Shown here: piece by piece, positions 49,387-58,339 of the stretch
How the letters are laid out: each line of letters begins with the position of its first letter
How positions within the stretch are numbered: position 1 is the first letter of the stretch
Assembly (NCBI GenBank): GCA_964484195.1
Contig: CAZAER010000018.1
Coordinates: forward strand, 1 to 64,000
Origin: JALHOP01 sp964484195
GTDB taxonomy: Bacteria; Myxococcota; XYA12-FULL-58-9; JALHOP01
DNA length: 64,000 bases
Direction: 5' to 3'
Translations under genes and position numbers: made by a program
The notes under the pieces: model-generated
What the model saw: only the letters and a program-made list of their open reading frames with translations
Database searches by the model: none
Told to the model about the DNA's origin: nothing

Positions 49387-50102
49387 TCGTCACCCCCGAA
49401 GGCAAATCCGAGTCCTGCGTGCAGGTGCAAGGCGCTCTCGATGTTGCTGGTGTTGGTTGCGTAGAAGATCAGCTCTTGGATGTCGATGCGTAGTGACGTG
49501 TGCTCCGACAACCAGAAGCGCAGACCAGCGCCGACGTTGGCGCCGAGGCTGAACTCGGTATCGGGAGTCGAGCGATTGACGATCGCCGGACCACCGAGGA
49601 CGTACGCTTCGACGTGGATGACGGTGCGGTTGAAGATGGCCTGCTTTCCGTAGACCGGCTTGAGCACCAGGTTCGAGGTGACGAACCAGTTGATCTCGGG
49701 GAGCTCGGGGGTCCCCAAGCCGTACAGGTTCACGACGCGCACCAGCTTCTCTTTGAGGCCGGAGTCGATGTTGTAGGAATAGGTGAAGGTGCCGACTTCC
49801 CAAGCCACGAAGTCCGAGAAGTGGATGGCGTAGCCGCCGGTGAGCGTGAGGCCCTTGTTGTACGGGTCGGCCGGCAAGCCGCCGACGCTGATGATGAGCT
49901 CGTTGAGCAGATTGTATTTTCGGTTCTGCAAGACCTCGAGCTGGCCGTACTCGCGCTGGCCGAGCTCGTCGAGAAAGGGAACACCGGTCTTCTGCTGAGC
50001 GTTGGCGGCCGGCGCGCTCATCGTGAGCACCAAGGCGCACGCGACGATGGGCATGAGGCGCAAAGCGAGCCCGTGCAGACCAGGCTCTCGGAAGGTTCGC
50101 AT
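49383..50102 (-). CDS. Outer-membrane beta-barrel, first gene of the Glt-like operon
   Basis: A 239-residue protein with a long signal (MPIVACALVLTMSAPAANAQ). Strands such as LTGGYAIHFSDFVAWEVGTF, LRFWLSEHTSLRIDIQELIF and ALHLHAGLGFAFGGDE end in the typical barrel pattern. It is a clear paralogue of the next gene and is fused to it by a 4-nt overlap. It is probably GltA/GltB-like, part of a trans-envelope machine. Confidence 0.82.
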   Translation of the reverse strand: MRTFREPGLHGLALRLMPIVACALVLTMSAPAANAQQKTGVPFLDELGQREYGQLEVLQNRKYNLLNELIISVGGLPADPYNKGLTLTGGYAIHFSDFVAWEVGTFTYSYNIDSGLKEKLVRVVNLYGLGTPELPEINWFVTSNLVLKPVYGKQAIFNRTVIHVEAYVLGGPAIVNRSTPDTEFSLGANVGAGLRFWLSEHTSLRIDIQELIFYATNTSNIESALHLHAGLGFAFGGDE

Positions 50103-50161
50103 TGGGGGTTCGTCCTCTAAGTCCGGCTAGACTGCCACGAACCTTACGGTCGTGCCCAAGA

Positions 50162-50167
50162 ATTATA
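50162..50167 (-). promoter_or_regulatory. Candidate -10 element for the Glt-like operon
   Basis: On the minus strand the sequence is TATAAT (in CATATAATTC), a perfect sigma-70-type -10 box and unusual in this GC-rich DNA. It lies 60 nt upstream of the first barrel start, within the short gap after the formyltransferase stop. The -35 region (TCCAAA at 17-bp spacing) is weak. Confidence 0.45.
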
Positions 50168-50179
50168 TGAAGTGGTCCG

Positions 50180-51058
50180 TCAGGTTTGGATCTCGAGGTG
50201 CGCGGTTCCGTCACGGCACTGAACAACGAGATGGCTGCCGACGACTGCGTGCTCACCGGGCACACGCTTGCCGCGCTCGGCCTTCAAGCCGCGGCGCACG
50301 AAGTAGTTCTCGTCGCCGAGTGTGAGCCACGGCGTTCTGAAATACGGCGCACCGCACGCGAAGCGGATCAGCGCATCGCAGGTCCACTCGAGCGGCTGGA
50401 CGAACGCGTCCTCGGGCTTGGGTCGTGGCGCGCGAGTTGCACGGCGATCGTCCTGCGGCGTCCCCACCAGCTCCTGAGCTGCCGCTTTTGCAAGCAAACC
50501 GACGAGCATCTTGCCGGCGAGCTTGCCCGCGGTCCGGAAGATCACGTCGCCGGTCGCCAGTGAAGACGGCGCGAACCACTCCTGCGCGAAGATCGGACCG
50601 TGGTCCTCGCGGGTGTCGAGCGCGTGGAGGCTCAGCGCCATGCGATTCCTCCCCTCCTTCAGCGCCCAGTAGATGGGCGCGGGGCCACGCAGTCGCGGCA
50701 AGTCGGAGGGGTGCGCGTTGATCCCGCCACGCCTCGCGGTCGCAAGCAGCGCCGCGGAAAACAGCCGGTCGAAGCCCACGCAAATCAATAGGTCAATCCG
50801 GTGGTCCCCGACGATAGCGATCGATTTGGGATCGTTGACGTCGGTGCTGACCAGCGCCGGGATACCGTGGGCCGCCGCCATCTCGGCGAGCGTCGACCCG
50901 GTGATCGGCTTGTTCGGGTCGCGCATGCGATGCTCGGAGCGCGCGCTCTTCTTGCCCTCGACCACCAACGCGACCTCGTAAGGATGCGCTTCCCGCATGA
51001 GCTCGGTGAACGCGTACGGGGCGTAGGGTCCGGTCTGACCGAAGAAAGCGATCCTCAC
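50180..51058 (-). CDS. Formyltransferase-fold protein (Fmt/ArnA N-terminal type)
   Basis: A 292-residue protein. The formyl-transferase core has MRIAFFGQTG (N-terminal strand), DLLICVGFDRLF and NAHPSDLPRLRGPAPIYWAL with Asn114 and His116, then EDHGPI with Asp152: the full Asn-His-Asp catalytic set that uses 10-formyltetrahydrofolate. The C-terminal ~100 residues differ from the tRNA-binding domain of Fmt, so an amino-sugar or other amine acceptor is more likely than Met-tRNA. It overlaps the kinase gene by 4 nt. Confidence 0.78.
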   Translation of the reverse strand: MRIAFFGQTGPYAPYAFTELMREAHPYEVALVVEGKKSARSEHRMRDPNKPITGSTLAEMAAAHGIPALVSTDVNDPKSIAIVGDHRIDLLICVGFDRLFSAALLATARRGGINAHPSDLPRLRGPAPIYWALKEGRNRMALSLHALDTREDHGPIFAQEWFAPSSLATGDVIFRTAGKLAGKMLVGLLAKAAAQELVGTPQDDRRATRAPRPKPEDAFVQPLEWTCDALIRFACGAPYFRTPWLTLGDENYFVRRGLKAERGKRVPGEHAVVGSHLVVQCRDGTAHLEIQT

Positions 51059-52023
51059 GAGCCGAACAATGCACCAATCAGCGACGCGAGTGCAGCATCG
51101 GAGGCGCTCTCATGGTCGTACGCCTGCTCGAGGTCGATGGCGAAATGGGCAGCCGTCGCGTAACGCACCAGGCGTTGCCCCGGTAACGCGCGGCGCACCC
51201 GTTCGGTGAAGCTCGGCTCTTTGCTGGGCCGCTCGACTGCGAGCGCGCGTGCCACCACTGCGTCGATCTTTTCCGGTACGCTATCGCGGATCGATCGCAC
51301 CCGGGGTGCATCGCCGGCGCAGACGCGCTTGAGCACCTCCTGGGGGCTCTTGCCGACGAACGCCCGCCGCCCGCAGAGCATCTCGAAGAGCACGGCACCG
51401 AGCGCGAAAACATCCGTCGCCGGCGACAAGCGCTCCTCCTCGATTTGCTCGGGAGCCAGATATGACGCCTTGCCAGCGATGCCCTTGTCGGTGAGCGCGT
51501 TGGTGACCAGCCGTGAGTGCGCGACACCGAAGTCGCCGAGCAGCACGTGCCCATCGTTGCCGATGAAGATGTTGGATGGGGAGACGTCGCAGTGCACGAG
51601 CCCCATGGGCTCGCCCCCCTTGCTGCGAACGCGATGCGCGTAGTCGAGCGCGAGCGCGACGACATGCGCGACGTAGCAGCACAACGTTGGCGGCAGCGGC
51701 GTTTTCTTCTCGGCCGCGGCTTTGATCACCTGCGAGAGGTCATGGCCCTCGATGAAATCCATGACCATGAAGGTCGTCTCGCCCTGCATCCCTATGTCGA
51801 GCACGCCGACGATGCCGGGGTGACGCAGGACGCGCGACACATCGGCCTCACTCGCGAAGGCGTCGACGAAGAGCGGATCGCGCGCCATCTCGGGAAGCAG
51901 GCGCTTGATGGCGACGACGCGGCCCTGATTGGGACCCGCGACACCGACGGCGCGATAGACTTCCGCCATGCCGCCGCGACCGACGAGGTTTTCGAGACGG
52001 TAGTCTCCGAGCCGTTCCGCCAT
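51055..52023 (-). CDS. Hanks-type Ser/Thr protein kinase
   Basis: A 322-residue kinase from ATG 52023 (an in-frame ATG at 52032 is possible). Motifs: GRGGMAEVYRA (Gly loop), Lys40 in VVAIKRL, HCDVSPSNIFI (catalytic loop with HCD in place of HRD; Asp146, Asn151), GDFGVA (DFG) and SYLAPEQ (APE). There is no transmembrane or PASTA region, so it is cytosolic. It overlaps the formyltransferase start, suggesting a shared pathway or regulation of that enzyme. Confidence 0.92.
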   Translation of the reverse strand: MAERLGDYRLENLVGRGGMAEVYRAVGVAGPNQGRVVAIKRLLPEMARDPLFVDAFASEADVSRVLRHPGIVGVLDIGMQGETTFMVMDFIEGHDLSQVIKAAAEKKTPLPPTLCCYVAHVVALALDYAHRVRSKGGEPMGLVHCDVSPSNIFIGNDGHVLLGDFGVAHSRLVTNALTDKGIAGKASYLAPEQIEEERLSPATDVFALGAVLFEMLCGRRAFVGKSPQEVLKRVCAGDAPRVRSIRDSVPEKIDAVVARALAVERPSKEPSFTERVRRALPGQRLVRYATAAHFAIDLEQAYDHESASDAALASLIGALFGS

Positions 52024-52059
52024 AGCCGTCAACTAGGCTGCGCGAGATTGGCCGCACGG

Positions 52060-52596
52060 TCAACGATAGGTAGCGATGAAGCGTTCGATCACGGCGTACG
52101 GGATGTGGTCGTATAGGGTCTTGCCGTAATACGCCTCGCGAATCAGGCCGTCCTTATCGAGGAGAAAGTCGGCGGGTAGACGCGTCTTGGTCCCCTCGAT
52201 CTTTTTCTGTGGGTAACCGAGCTTGGTGGCCTCGAAAATCTTGCCGAGGTTGCGGGGGTTGATGAGCGCGGCGACCGAGGTTTCGAGGCCGTAGAGCTTG
52301 TAAAGGGCTTCTTCCGGGTCCGGGACGAGCGTGAACGGGGCGTCGTGCCGCGCCATGTACATAGCGACCGACGACGGCGGGGATTGGAAGACCGCGATGC
52401 CGGTGAGACCGTCTTTTGCGTAGTCCGGCCACCTCCCCAGGATCTCGTGCAAGCGCACGTTGCACAGCGGGCAGGAGGCGTAGCGATAGAACGAAAGCAT
52501 CCGCAGGCGACCGTTTTCGTTCCGCAGCTGAAACGGCGTGCCATCGGCGGCGGTCACCGCGAAATCGGGCGCGTGACTACCTATTCGCAGCCGCAT
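52060..52596 (-). CDS. Peroxiredoxin-like AhpC/TSA family protein
   Basis: A 178-residue protein with the thioredoxin-fold peroxiredoxin N terminus (GSHAPDFAVTAADG) and Cys42-x-x-Cys45 in SFYRYASCPLC. This matches the AhpC-TSA_2/SelL-like group, where a CxxC replaces the usual single peroxidatic Cys. The family reduces peroxides or disulfides. It lies 36 nt downstream of nothing on its strand and is divergent from the pilT-like gene. Confidence 0.82.
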   Translation of the reverse strand: MRLRIGSHAPDFAVTAADGTPFQLRNENGRLRMLSFYRYASCPLCNVRLHEILGRWPDYAKDGLTGIAVFQSPPSSVAMYMARHDAPFTLVPDPEEALYKLYGLETSVAALINPRNLGKIFEATKLGYPQKKIEGTKTRLPADFLLDKDGLIREAYYGKTLYDHIPYAVIERFIATYR

Positions 52597-52655
52597 CGTG
52601 GCCGCGGGTTATCGCGGCTATGGCGGCGTGACACAACCTTGGATATCCTCGCAAC

Positions 52656-53762
52656 GTGTCTACTGCCGCTTTGCATACCGACGCCACACTCGACCGCGCG
52701 ACCTTCGAACGCATCCTGCAATTCGGAGTCGAGCGCGGCATCAGCGACCTGCACTTCGAAGTGGGTCATCCGCCACACCTTCGTCTCCAGGGTGACTTGC
52801 TGCCCGCGAAATACGCGGCGCTGAAGCCCGACGACACCGAAGCCATCGCCAAGATCTTGCTCGGCAACGACTTCAATACGTTCCGCGAGACCCACGCAGA
52901 GCGCGACGTCACCTACGCGATCGAAAATGTCAGTCGCTTTCGCGCCACTGTCTTCTGGCAGCGCGGACACGTCGGCGTGGTCTTGCGCGTCATCCCACTG
53001 ACCATCCGTTCCTTCGAGCAGCTGAACTTGCCGCCCGGGCTCGCGGACATCTGCGTCATTCGCCGCGGCCTCATCCTCGTGTCCGGTGCTACCGGTAACG
53101 GCAAGTCGACGACGCTGGCCGCGATGCTCCAGCGCATCAACCAGACGCGCCGCGCGCACATCGTCACCATCGAAGACCCGATCGAGTTCCTCTACCCCAA
53201 GGAAAAGTCGCTGTTCATCCAGCGCGAGGTCGGCAGCGACACCAAGAGCTACAAAGACGCTCTGCGCGCGGCCCTGCGCCAGGACCCCGACGTCATCATG
53301 CTCGGTGAGATCCGCGACTACGAGACCGCCGAGATCTGCCTCAAGGGTGCCGAGACCGGGCACTTGGTGCTCTCGGCGATTCACACGCCGGACGCCATGA
53401 AGACGGTGCAACGCTTCGTCGGTTTGTTCCCACCCGAGGACCACGACGCGGCACGCGTGCGCCTCGCCGAGTCACTCAAGGCCAGCGTCTCACTGCGCTT
53501 GCTGCCCACCGCCGACGGCCAGTCACGCGTCCCTGCCGTCGAGGTCTTGCGCGTCACCCGCACCATCCAAGAGTGCATCCGCAACCACGACAAGGTCGGC
53601 GAGATTCCGCACCACATGGCGAACGGCCGTGACCTCTACGGCATGCAGACCTTCGATCAGCACCTCATCGATCTCTTCCAACAGAAGAAGATTGCGTTCG
53701 AGGTCGCGAAGATGGCCTCGACGAACCCAGAAGAATTCCAACGGGCACTCACCATCGAATGA
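52656..53762 (+). CDS. pilT: PilT/PilU-like type IV pilus retraction ATPase
   Basis: A 368-residue protein from GTG 52656. It has a PAS-like N-terminal domain (GISDLHFEVGHPPHLRLQGD), Walker A GATGNGKST, the Asp box HIVTIEDPIEF, Walker B VIMLGEIRD and the His box GHLVLSAIHTPDA. It drives pilus retraction in twitching or S-motility. PilT versus PilU cannot be decided from this sequence; the C-terminal tail after SVSLRLLPT is longer than minimal. The lipoprotein gene downstream overlaps its stop (ATGA). Confidence 0.88.
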   Translation: MSTAALHTDATLDRATFERILQFGVERGISDLHFEVGHPPHLRLQGDLLPAKYAALKPDDTEAIAKILLGNDFNTFRETHAERDVTYAIENVSRFRATVFWQRGHVGVVLRVIPLTIRSFEQLNLPPGLADICVIRRGLILVSGATGNGKSTTLAAMLQRINQTRRAHIVTIEDPIEFLYPKEKSLFIQREVGSDTKSYKDALRAALRQDPDVIMLGEIRDYETAEICLKGAETGHLVLSAIHTPDAMKTVQRFVGLFPPEDHDAARVRLAESLKASVSLRLLPTADGQSRVPAVEVLRVTRTIQECIRNHDKVGEIPHHMANGRDLYGMQTFDQHLIDLFQQKKIAFEVAKMASTNPEEFQRALTIE

Positions 53763-55246
53763 AGCGCGCCTTCGTCATCCTCGTTTTGCTCGCAGGCAGC
53801 GCCTGTAGCGATGACGAGGAGCTGCGCACCGCGCTGACCATCGATCCCGAGCTGTCGCTCGCTTCCGCGCTCGGCGGCGATGTCGGGCTCGCGGTCGATA
53901 TCGACGATTGCTCGCGCATCGAAGGTCCGGCGACCGCCGAAGCGGAGGGCCGCTTGCTCGCGACGGTCGAGGCTCCGGAGCCGCTGACCTTCGCGGGTGG
54001 CAGCCGCTTCATCATCAATATCCCGGCGTCCGCTTTGACGGCCGAGGCCTTCGGGGTGCCGGTAGCGGTCGCGATCGTCGTCGAGGCGGTGTGTGACGGG
54101 GAGCGCGTGAAATCCGCGCCTTATGCACTCACCTACGTGCCCACGCTGCGCGGCATTCCGACGGCGCCTGGCGTGACGCGGTTCTGGCCCTCCGACGTCG
54201 AGGGTGAGCTGCTCTCGTGCGACGGCACGTCTCTACAGCGCCACGACAGCGCCGGTACCCTGCTCTCGGAGATCGACCTGGGCTTCTCGTGCACTTTGGG
54301 CGAGCTGCGCGGCAACATCGGCGAGCGCCGGTATCTGACGGTGAACAGCGGTGGCATGGCAGCGATCGATCCAGGGCCGGTCCTGGTGTGGGCGCGCCAC
54401 GGCGTCGGCAGCTCGTCCGCTCCCGACGACAACTTCGTGTTCGACGCCGCCTGGACGAACGCCGAAGACGACATCATCGTGCAGTACAAACACGTTGCCG
54501 GCGGCGAAACCTTCGTGGCGCTCGCCGACCGCAATACCGGTCTCAACCTCTCGCCCACCATGCCGCTCGTCCACATCGCACTGGGGGCCGTGACCCGTGA
54601 CCCTAGCGGTAACATCGCGGTGCTCACCGCCGAAAAAGAGCTGATCGAAAACGTCTACTACGTCGAGCTCTTCACTCCAGCGGGAACCCAGGTGCGGCCG
54701 CCGGTCCAAGCATCGCGCTATCCCGTGGGCACGCCGTACGCCGAGTTCTCGTTCGACGGCGACCGCCTGTACGTTTCCGCGGACGATGGCGAGCAAAACC
54801 GTTGGATTCAGTCGGTGATGGTCGCAGACGGCGCCATCACGCAGCTCACCCAACCCGCGGACGGCTTTCGTTTCGTGGTCGGCGAAGCCTACTTCAGGCT
54901 CCTCGCTGCTTCCGAAGATGGGTTCATCTGGCTGAACCGCGACACCGGCGCACCGGAGTCGGCGCCGTTCGCGCCCGATTCGGGGAACAGCTTCTTTCGC
55001 CTGCGGGTCGAGCCCGATGGCAGCAGCATCATGCTCGCCGACACCACTGGAGTCGCCAGCGCCAGCGGCTTCTACGTGTTCGCACCCGACGGCTCGGACG
55101 TCATCCGGCTGCACGGCAGCGACCAAGCGTATGGGTGGTTGGCCGAGAGCTGGACCGGGGGCTCGCTGATCAGCGTGCTCGACGCGAGCGCGGCCGACGT
55201 CCAGGTCGTCCCCTCGGGCGCCGAATACGCGGACCTCGCCGACTAG
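53759..55246 (+). CDS. Lipoprotein, probable beta-propeller
   Basis: A 495-residue protein with lipobox LAGSAC. After an acidic linker it is beta-rich with repeating strand-turn units (VTRDPSGNIAVLTAE; FSFDGDRLYVSADDG; LRVEPDGSSIMLADTTG), suggesting a propeller of PQQ/WD type. It is translationally coupled to pilT (ATGA overlap), which points to a role near the pilus machinery or simple co-expression. A terminator follows 20 nt after its stop. Confidence 0.75.
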   Translation: MKRAFVILVLLAGSACSDDEELRTALTIDPELSLASALGGDVGLAVDIDDCSRIEGPATAEAEGRLLATVEAPEPLTFAGGSRFIINIPASALTAEAFGVPVAVAIVVEAVCDGERVKSAPYALTYVPTLRGIPTAPGVTRFWPSDVEGELLSCDGTSLQRHDSAGTLLSEIDLGFSCTLGELRGNIGERRYLTVNSGGMAAIDPGPVLVWARHGVGSSSAPDDNFVFDAAWTNAEDDIIVQYKHVAGGETFVALADRNTGLNLSPTMPLVHIALGAVTRDPSGNIAVLTAEKELIENVYYVELFTPAGTQVRPPVQASRYPVGTPYAEFSFDGDRLYVSADDGEQNRWIQSVMVADGAITQLTQPADGFRFVVGEAYFRLLAASEDGFIWLNRDTGAPESAPFAPDSGNSFFRLRVEPDGSSIMLADTTGVASASGFYVFAPDGSDVIRLHGSDQAYGWLAESWTGGSLISVLDASAADVQVVPSGAEYADLAD

Positions 55247-55265
55247 GCAGCAAGTCCGCTGCGGC

Positions 55266-55286
55266 GTACGCGGCGCGTACTTTTTT
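55266..55286 (+). terminator. Intrinsic terminator after the pilT-lipoprotein pair
   Basis: GTACGC (55266-55271), triloop GGC and GCGTAC (55275-55280) form a 6-bp perfect stem, followed by a run of six T (55281-55286). It begins 20 nt after the lipoprotein stop codon. It is the only textbook Rho-independent terminator I found in the window. Confidence 0.75.
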
Positions 55287-55347
55287 CCGGCAATTTTTTT
55301 TACAACGCTCGGCGCATGGGCGAGGTTCTCCTCTGGAGGATTCCGCC

Positions 55348-55758
55348 ATGTCGTCTGCCTTGCGCTACCTCGTTGACATCAGCTCATTGCCGACGCCAGT
55401 GCTCGAGCTGCCGATCACCGCGCCGTATACAGGCGCCGGCAACCGCCGCTTCGTGCCGCGCGCTCAGGCGGGCTTCACCGTCGAAGTCGACGGCGAAGTC
55501 TCGAATGGCATCGACATCTCCTTCGGTGGCTGCATGTGCGTTGCGACGCCGGTGTGGCCAGGCAACGAGGTCGACGTCGTCGTGACCTTGGAGGGCGAGG
55601 CGAACGGCATCGCCACACGCGCCACCGTGGTCGAGCTCGTCTCACAGGGCCAGGCAATCGCCATGCGCCTGCGTTTCGACTCGCTATCGAGCTCGCGCCG
55701 CAAACAAATCGCCTTGTGGATGGCCCGCCGGGCCTCTAGCGGTCCCGCGAAGATCTGA
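55348..55758 (+). CDS. PilZ-domain c-di-GMP receptor
   Basis: A 136-residue single PilZ domain from ATG 55348, with GGAGG 9 nt upstream. The c-di-GMP motifs RxxxR (Arg34-FVP-Arg38) and DxSxGG (Asp56-I-Ser58-F-Gly60-Gly61) are both complete. Such proteins sense c-di-GMP and modulate pili, gliding or polysaccharide. It follows the pilT operon but is separated from it by a terminator, so it has its own promoter. Confidence 0.9.
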   Translation: MSSALRYLVDISSLPTPVLELPITAPYTGAGNRRFVPRAQAGFTVEVDGEVSNGIDISFGGCMCVATPVWPGNEVDVVVTLEGEANGIATRATVVELVSQGQAIAMRLRFDSLSSSRRKQIALWMARRASSGPAKI

Positions 55759-55769
55759 TAGGGAGCCAC

Positions 55770-56396
55770 ATGGCTCCAGCCACGACGTTGCTGGTCGTTT
55801 TCTCACTGCTCGGTGGCGCGACTCCACCCAGCCCGCGGACTCCACGTGTGCGCGACGGTGCTATCGGCGTGGCATTCGTCACCGAAGAGACCGCCGATAC
55901 GCTCGCGCTGTCGCTCGTCTTCCCAGTAACCACGCTGCGCGAGGAGCTAACCGCATTCCCGGATCGCGAGCACGCGGTCAGCGTCCAAAGCGCGAAACGC
56001 GTGCAGCTCTTCGACGACCAGGGCGTCGTAGGCGACCTCCCGCCATTCTCCCTGACTGTCCAGCAATGGTGTGAGAACGACGGTGGCGTGCACTATCGCC
56101 CCCAAGCGACAGTGACGGTGAAGAAAACTGCGCTCGCCCGCCCCTTACGCGCTATCGCCGAGCTGCAGGGCGTCGCGGCGTTCGTCATGACCTCACCCGG
56201 CACCACGACCGCCGCGACTAAACCGTCGGGAAAAGTTTTCATCACCGGACGCGCCCAACCAGCGGGGCCCGTCGTTGCTTACCTTTTCGCGACCCACGAC
56301 GGCGCCAACAACTGCCGTGGCAAACCGCAAAACGATTGGGTCACGACTCTGCGCACTGGTAAGCGCGACGACGAGCTCCGCTGTTGCGGACCTTGA
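55770..56396 (+). CDS. Exported hypothetical protein
   Basis: A 208-residue protein from ATG 55770 (AGGGAG upstream). The signal peptide (MAPATTLLVVFSLLGGA) is followed by a mature region with scattered Cys (QQWCENDGG; NNCRG; a C-terminal CC) and no recognised domain. It starts 11 nt after the PilZ gene and may be cotranscribed. Its stop abuts the convergent carbohydrate-binding gene with no intergenic DNA. Confidence 0.6.
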   Translation: MAPATTLLVVFSLLGGATPPSPRTPRVRDGAIGVAFVTEETADTLALSLVFPVTTLREELTAFPDREHAVSVQSAKRVQLFDDQGVVGDLPPFSLTVQQWCENDGGVHYRPQATVTVKKTALARPLRAIAELQGVAAFVMTSPGTTTAATKPSGKVFITGRAQPAGPVVAYLFATHDGANNCRGKPQNDWVTTLRTGKRDDELRCCGP

Positions 56397-58214
56397 TTAT
56401 TCGCCGATGCCCACGAGCGGCGGTGGCGGATCGCGACGCAAGAGCTCCTCGCTCAAGCTCGTGCCGGTGATGGTTTTCCAGTCCGTCGTCACGCGGATCC
56501 ACGAGGATTGCGAGTAGCCGGTGTTGTTCGGCCACGGCGCCGTGTTGCTCTCCCACCAGTCGATTCCCGACGCGACCAGCAAGTTTGCACCCGGTTGATC
56601 GCAGCGCACGTCGAACGTCGAGTACGCTCCGTCGATTGCGCCATTGGCAAACGTGCCACGCGCGTTGAGCCAGCCGTGATTCATCCAACCAGGTGCCGGA
56701 CCGTTCTCATAGTAGAGCGGCTCGCCCGTCGACGGATCGTTGATGATGCGGTTCTGCGCATCGCCGCGCAGCGAGTTGCTTTGCTCGGCGTCCGCTTGCC
56801 AGGTCACGAGGTGATCCGGCGGACCACCTTGCGTCTTCACCCAACCGCCGGACTTCAAGTGCACCCAGCTGTGATAGCGGCGGAAGATGATGTTCTTGTT
56901 GGTGACGGTCGACTTCGCGGCGCCGCCCGGTGACTGCGCCTCCGGATAGATGATGTGCCAGACGGTCATCGCGCTCCAGCGATTCGACGGGATGCGCATC
57001 GGATCACCCAGGTAGCTCTCGCCGCCGAAGTACCAGGAGAAGCCGAAGTTCAGAACTGGGTAGACACCGGTGTCACCGTGATGAACGCGGCGTGACGGAT
57101 CGTAAGGTCGCGACGCGAGCGTGCCGTTGTCTTCGCGGATCTGCGTCCACGTCATCGGGGCCGGCTCGGCAACGCCGCCGCTCGAGCACGGCGCCCCGCA
57201 CGTCAGTGTACCGCCGCAGCCGTCTGAGATAGTCCCACACGTGCGCGACCGCGCCGCACATGTCGTCGGTGTGCAAGACGTCGCGCCTTGTCCGTAGACC
57301 TCGAGCTCCCACAGCGAGTAGCCCCATTGGGTGCCGCGGGCGGTGCCGTTCACGCGCACGTAGCGACCGGTAGCGGACAGGTTGATGAGGTCATCGACTC
57401 CGCCATCGCCGTTGTTGGTGCTGTACACCGTGCTCCAGGTGGAGGCGTTCGCTGAAACTTGAACCTGATAGCCTTTGCCGTAAGCGACTTCCCAGGTGAG
57501 CTTCACGCGACTGATCGTGTAGCTCGCACCGAGGTCGACGTAGATCCATTGCGGGTCACTAAAAGCGCTCGACCAGCGCGTCGCGGTGGTGCCGTCGACT
57601 GCTTTCGCGGGGGTGAAAGCGCCCTCGATCGACGACGCGTTGATCGGCTTGTTCAGCGCCAGGTTTCCCGAGGTGCTGCCGCCGCAATTGGTTGGCGACA
57701 CCAGCACGGTCTTGAGCAACAAGTTGCGATCTTCGGTGGCGCTGTAGGCCGCGTCGTTCATGAACGCAATCGCTACTTTGTGTGCTCCAGCAGACACGTT
57801 CACCGAGAACTCGTAAGCGGTCCACGATGACGCGCGGACTTCTACGACTCCGACGCGTGTTTGGTCGATGCGCACCTCCATCTGCGCACCCACGTTCCGC
57901 ACGACTGGCGCCTGTGCCTCGACGATGATCTTGTACGTCGCGGCGGCGGGGAAGCTGACGCTCTGCTCGATGTAACCATTCGACCAGAGATTCCAGATAC
58001 CGCCTTGGTCAGCGCCCATCGTCTTGGTGGTAACGCTGACGGCCGGAGCGTTGAACAACGCCGTACAACCCGCTGGAGCGGACAACGAGTCCAGCGAGCC
58101 ATCGTCGAAGGTGACCTCCGACGTGTCCTCGGCCTCGCCAGGGTCACCCTCGACTGTTCCACACGCGGTAACGAGCGTGCATCCAACGATGAGCCACAAC
58201 TGCTTCGATCGCAT
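56397..58214 (-). CDS. Carbohydrate-binding lipoprotein with discoidin module
   Basis: A 605-residue protein from ATG 58214 with a strong ribosome-binding site (GGAGG). Lipobox VTAC is followed by an Asp/Glu linker. Residues ~55-175 form a beta-sandwich resembling CBM35/60-like modules (FPAAATYKIIVEAQAP). Residues ~180-310 are an F5/8 type C (discoidin/CBM32) domain (LALNKPINASSIEG, ATRWSSAFSDPQWIYVDLG). A Cys-rich spacer and a Trp-rich C-terminal domain of unknown family (~335-605) follow. A role in binding glycans, prey or matrix is inferred; no hydrolase motif was recognised. Confidence 0.78.
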   Translation of the reverse strand: MRSKQLWLIVGCTLVTACGTVEGDPGEAEDTSEVTFDDGSLDSLSAPAGCTALFNAPAVSVTTKTMGADQGGIWNLWSNGYIEQSVSFPAAATYKIIVEAQAPVVRNVGAQMEVRIDQTRVGVVEVRASSWTAYEFSVNVSAGAHKVAIAFMNDAAYSATEDRNLLLKTVLVSPTNCGGSTSGNLALNKPINASSIEGAFTPAKAVDGTTATRWSSAFSDPQWIYVDLGASYTISRVKLTWEVAYGKGYQVQVSANASTWSTVYSTNNGDGGVDDLINLSATGRYVRVNGTARGTQWGYSLWELEVYGQGATSCTPTTCAARSRTCGTISDGCGGTLTCGAPCSSGGVAEPAPMTWTQIREDNGTLASRPYDPSRRVHHGDTGVYPVLNFGFSWYFGGESYLGDPMRIPSNRWSAMTVWHIIYPEAQSPGGAAKSTVTNKNIIFRRYHSWVHLKSGGWVKTQGGPPDHLVTWQADAEQSNSLRGDAQNRIINDPSTGEPLYYENGPAPGWMNHGWLNARGTFANGAIDGAYSTFDVRCDQPGANLLVASGIDWWESNTAPWPNNTGYSQSSWIRVTTDWKTITGTSLSEELLRRDPPPPLVGIGE

Positions 58215-58321
58215 CAGAGCCTCCAAAAAGAGTGCTGGGGCTTTGAGCAAGGCGTGGGCCAACGTGGGTGCCATCAAACGCGGCGAAAACACGCGAATAT
58301 CGTGGGCCCCAGGACGCACAG

Positions 58322-58339
58322 TGTCGCAGCAGTGCGACA
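58322..58339. promoter_or_regulatory. 7-bp inverted repeat between divergent lipoprotein genes
   Basis: TGTCGCA and TGCGACA pair around a 4-nt loop (GCAG), 24 nt upstream of the lactonase-like gene and within the 148-nt intergenic region shared with the carbohydrate-binding gene. It is suitable as an operator controlling one or both genes. Confidence 0.4.
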
